Positions 6,081 through 7,359 of a stretch of 7,359 nt of DNA are shown in pieces. A program made the position numbers and the translations under genes. This DNA is from Prevotella sp. (GTDB lineage Bacteria > Bacteroidota > Bacteroidia > Bacteroidales > Bacteroidaceae). The stretch is from assembly GCA_021204605.1 (NCBI GenBank), contig JAJPZD010000279.1, positions 1 through 7,359 on the forward strand. The letters run 5' to 3'. The notes below the pieces were generated by a model. That model had not been told where the DNA came from. It made no database searches and was given only the letters and a program-made list of their open reading frames with translations. Numbering within the stretch: the stretch's first letter is position 1; the number at the start of each line of letters is the position of its first letter.

Positions 6081-6584
6081 TCATATCAGACAAGAATAAG
6101 CATTGTAGTAATGGTCATCACCAGTACTTTTTGCGACATCGTGCAACATTATAACCTCCTTGTTTTTGTCCATTCTTATCCCAACATCATCAGCAAGAGA
6201 ACGGTGAACTTTAAATGCACCACTCAAAACAACATCCCCATCACCAACTTTATCTTCAAGATGGTCATACCATTCATTATCGTATTTCATAAAAACATAT
6301 CCACACTTAGTATTTACATGACCTCCAAAACCGTTTTCTGCCAACGCCCTAAATACAAACACACACAAACTATCACTGACATATTGAATTTCAAAATCTC
6401 TTATTTCAAATACATCGGGATTATATACTTGTGTATAAATATAGTCGGCAAGCCCTAATTTTGCTTTCGCAATCACGGCATTCTTACGCTGTTGCTCCTC
6501 GTCAACTTGCGTTTCTTTCTTAGCTTTCTGCGAACATGAAACCAATGTCAAACTCATAACAAGTAAAAACAAATATGTTCTCAT
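6081..6584 (-). CDS. Small lipoprotein, divergent paralog C, probably shortened at its C-terminus
   Basis: A 167-residue lipoprotein with MRTYLFLLVMSLTLVSC as signal peptide and lipobox (LVSC, Cys17). I choose ATG 6584: a further ATG at 6629 would place 15 mostly polar residues ahead of the signal peptide and lies almost at the predicted transcription start. After Cys17 comes a charged linker (18-35) longer than in paralogs A and B. Shared landmarks are AKLGLADYIY (41-50), EIRDFEIQYVSDSLC (60-74), GYVFMKYDNEWY (95-106) and LHDVAKSTGDDHYYNAYSCLI (147-167). It ends right after LI, where A and B continue for about 24 residues, and the downstream frame still looks related, so the end is probably truncated by a nonsense change. 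It may be a functional short form. Function is unknown. Confidence 0.82.
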   Translation of the reverse strand: MRTYLFLLVMSLTLVSCSQKAKKETQVDEEQQRKNAVIAKAKLGLADYIYTQVYNPDVFEIRDFEIQYVSDSLCVFVFRALAENGFGGHVNTKCGYVFMKYDNEWYDHLEDKVGDGDVVLSGAFKVHRSLADDVGIRMDKNKEVIMLHDVAKSTGDDHYYNAYSCLI

Positions 6585-6640
6585 ATTGACAGCTTTATTA
6601 ATTTTTGAAATTCTACAAACATTATTCATTCACATATATT

Positions 6641-6670
6641 CAAAAATATATGACATTCACAAGACAAAAG
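6641..6670 (-). promoter_or_regulatory. Candidate promoter for lipoprotein C
   Basis: On the - strand, TATTTTTG (6641-6648) matches TAnnTTTG. A TTTTG lies upstream (6665-6669) at a gap of 16 nt, a little short for a -33 element. Transcription would begin near 6634, leaving a ~50-nt leader before ATG 6584 and favouring that start. The region is AT-rich, so a chance match is possible. Confidence 0.4.
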
Positions 6671-6685
6671 TAACTTTTTAGTTAT

Positions 6686-7210
6686 TTATTCATCATTGGT
6701 CTGTTCTATTTTTCCGTATTCCAACAATTTCAATACATCATCAGAATGTGTTAACAATTTCACTTTGTCAGGTAATTCCCCGCCTAAGTTCTTCAATGCT
6801 GTTTCGTAATAAATCTTGATGTGCTTAACCTGAATTTCGTAATTGGATGTTAGCCCATAAGCCCGTCTTATCTTGTTAAGTTCTTCGGCATCTACTCCTT
6901 TGATTGCAAATTGTATTAAATCATTTATGCAGTCATTTACCAATATATCTTTGGCTTTCTCATTGTCACCTTTAAGTATTGCTTTTAACGGATTATTCTC
7001 ATTGATTTCTTTCTCTTTCATTTTATCTGCTATATTTTTCACATCTTTCGTCATGTTCCAAATCTTAAAGAATAAGATAATTTGTAGAACGGCGAATATA
7101 AGACCTAAAAACATAGAAATGGAAAGCACACTTTCATAATCTCCACTAGCCACACATAACAATGCCAAAATCGCAACAATGGCAGAAACAATAATAATTT
7201 TCTTTTCCAT
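6686..7210 (-). CDS. Small membrane protein with two N-terminal helices and a helical cytoplasmic tail
   Basis: A 174-residue protein with no recognised family. Two hydrophobic helices (~5-22 and ~29-50) are separated by a short polar loop, GDYESV. The second is followed by a Lys-rich, probably coiled segment (TKDVKNIADKMKEKE, 54-68), which by the positive-inside rule puts the ~120-residue tail in the cytoplasm. The tail is charged and helical, with KGDNEKAKDILVN (80-92) hinting at one repeat-like helix pair. It has no lipobox and no relation to the three lipoproteins downstream, from which it is separated by ~100 nt containing a candidate promoter. Its own promoter is the best in the window, so it is probably expressed on its own or as the first gene of the - strand cluster. 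Function is unknown. Confidence 0.8.
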   Translation of the reverse strand: MEKKIIIVSAIVAILALLCVASGDYESVLSISMFLGLIFAVLQIILFFKIWNMTKDVKNIADKMKEKEINENNPLKAILKGDNEKAKDILVNDCINDLIQFAIKGVDAEELNKIRRAYGLTSNYEIQVKHIKIYYETALKNLGGELPDKVKLLTHSDDVLKLLEYGKIEQTNDE

Positions 7211-7246
7211 GATATTATTTTAAATTAATTGTTTTGTAAAGATGTG

Positions 7247-7277
7247 CAAAGATACTCTTTATTATTGATTTAATCAA
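7247..7277 (-). promoter_or_regulatory. Bacteroidetes promoter for the two-helix membrane protein
   Basis: On the - strand, TTG (7275-7277) is followed by a 20-nt gap and then TATCTTTG (7247-7254), an exact match to the Bacteroidetes TTG-N19-21-TAnnTTTG layout. The predicted start near 7240 leaves a ~30-nt AT-rich leader to ATG 7210 without a Shine-Dalgarno sequence, as usual in this phylum. Confidence 0.7.
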
Positions 7278-7291
7278 GTCTTTTACCAAAT

Positions 7292-7327
7292 AAAAACAGC
7301 CTGTACGTTGTTGCGTACAGGCTGTTT
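7292..7327 (-). terminator. Strong intrinsic terminator of a gene to the right
   Basis: A perfect 14-bp stem (7294-7307 with 7314-7327) encloses the loop TTGTTG. Read on the - strand the stem runs into TTTTTA, a proper U tract; on the + strand it is followed by only TTTCTT (including stem bases). Since the next gene leftward has its own promoter just below, this most likely ends a - strand gene lying beyond 7359. All three - strand frames contain a stop within 7328-7359. Confidence 0.85.
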
Positions 7328-7359
7328 CTTAATTATTCAGTAGTCAATTATTTATTCAA

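Noticed and set aside
6111..6458. An open frame on the + strand of 115 codons, opposite lipoprotein C.
   Set aside because: It is antisense to a gene with clear paralogs and a lipobox, and its translation has no recognisable domain; it is a shadow frame.
6585..6629. ATG 6629 as start of lipoprotein C.
   Set aside because: It would put 15 mostly polar residues before an otherwise standard signal peptide, and it lies next to the predicted transcription start.

Overview
The window looks like an accessory, island-type stretch of a Bacteroidales chromosome (Bacteroides/Prevotella-like). The DNA is AT-rich, and start codons lack purine-rich Shine-Dalgarno sequences. Two or three upstream regions carry the Bacteroidetes -7 box TAnnTTTG, one of them with a well-spaced -33 element. 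Lipoproteins dominate the right half, and the one mobile-element trace is an IS256-family remnant. The organism call is inference from these signals.

Left half, + strand (90-3685): a tight three-gene operon. Gene 1 is a 654-residue GHKL/Hsp90-MutL-type ATPase with visible N, G1 and G2 boxes. Gene 2 overlaps it by 20 nt and encodes a 286-residue protein of no recognised family. Gene 3 follows after 16 nt and encodes a 257-residue protein resembling DUF6339 (conserved Trp/His/Arg motifs). The overlap and spacing imply coupled expression and a shared function. This is the best candidate for an undescribed system here, most plausibly anti-phage or other genome-conflict biology. That role is inferred from the ATPase type and setting; no nuclease motif is visible.

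Middle (3686-4811): a weak terminator-like hairpin, a Bacteroidetes-type promoter region with direct repeats, and a gene for a protein with two membrane helices, a charged helix and a C-terminal domain holding a glycine-zipper insert. Next comes the 3' end of an IS256-family element: about 40 residues of transposase C-terminus, a perfect 20-bp palindrome, and two abutting 28/29-bp copies of an IS-end-like sequence.

Right half, - strand (4847-7210), converging on the IS remnant: three paralogous small lipoproteins, then a small two-helix membrane protein. Two lipoproteins form a recent tandem duplicate pair; the third is more divergent and seems to have lost its last ~24 residues to an in-frame TGA. 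The membrane protein has the best promoter in the window (TTG-N20-TATCTTTG). A strong terminator hairpin at 7292-7327 separates this cluster from whatever lies to the right. No tRNA, rRNA, CRISPR array or riboswitch was recognised.
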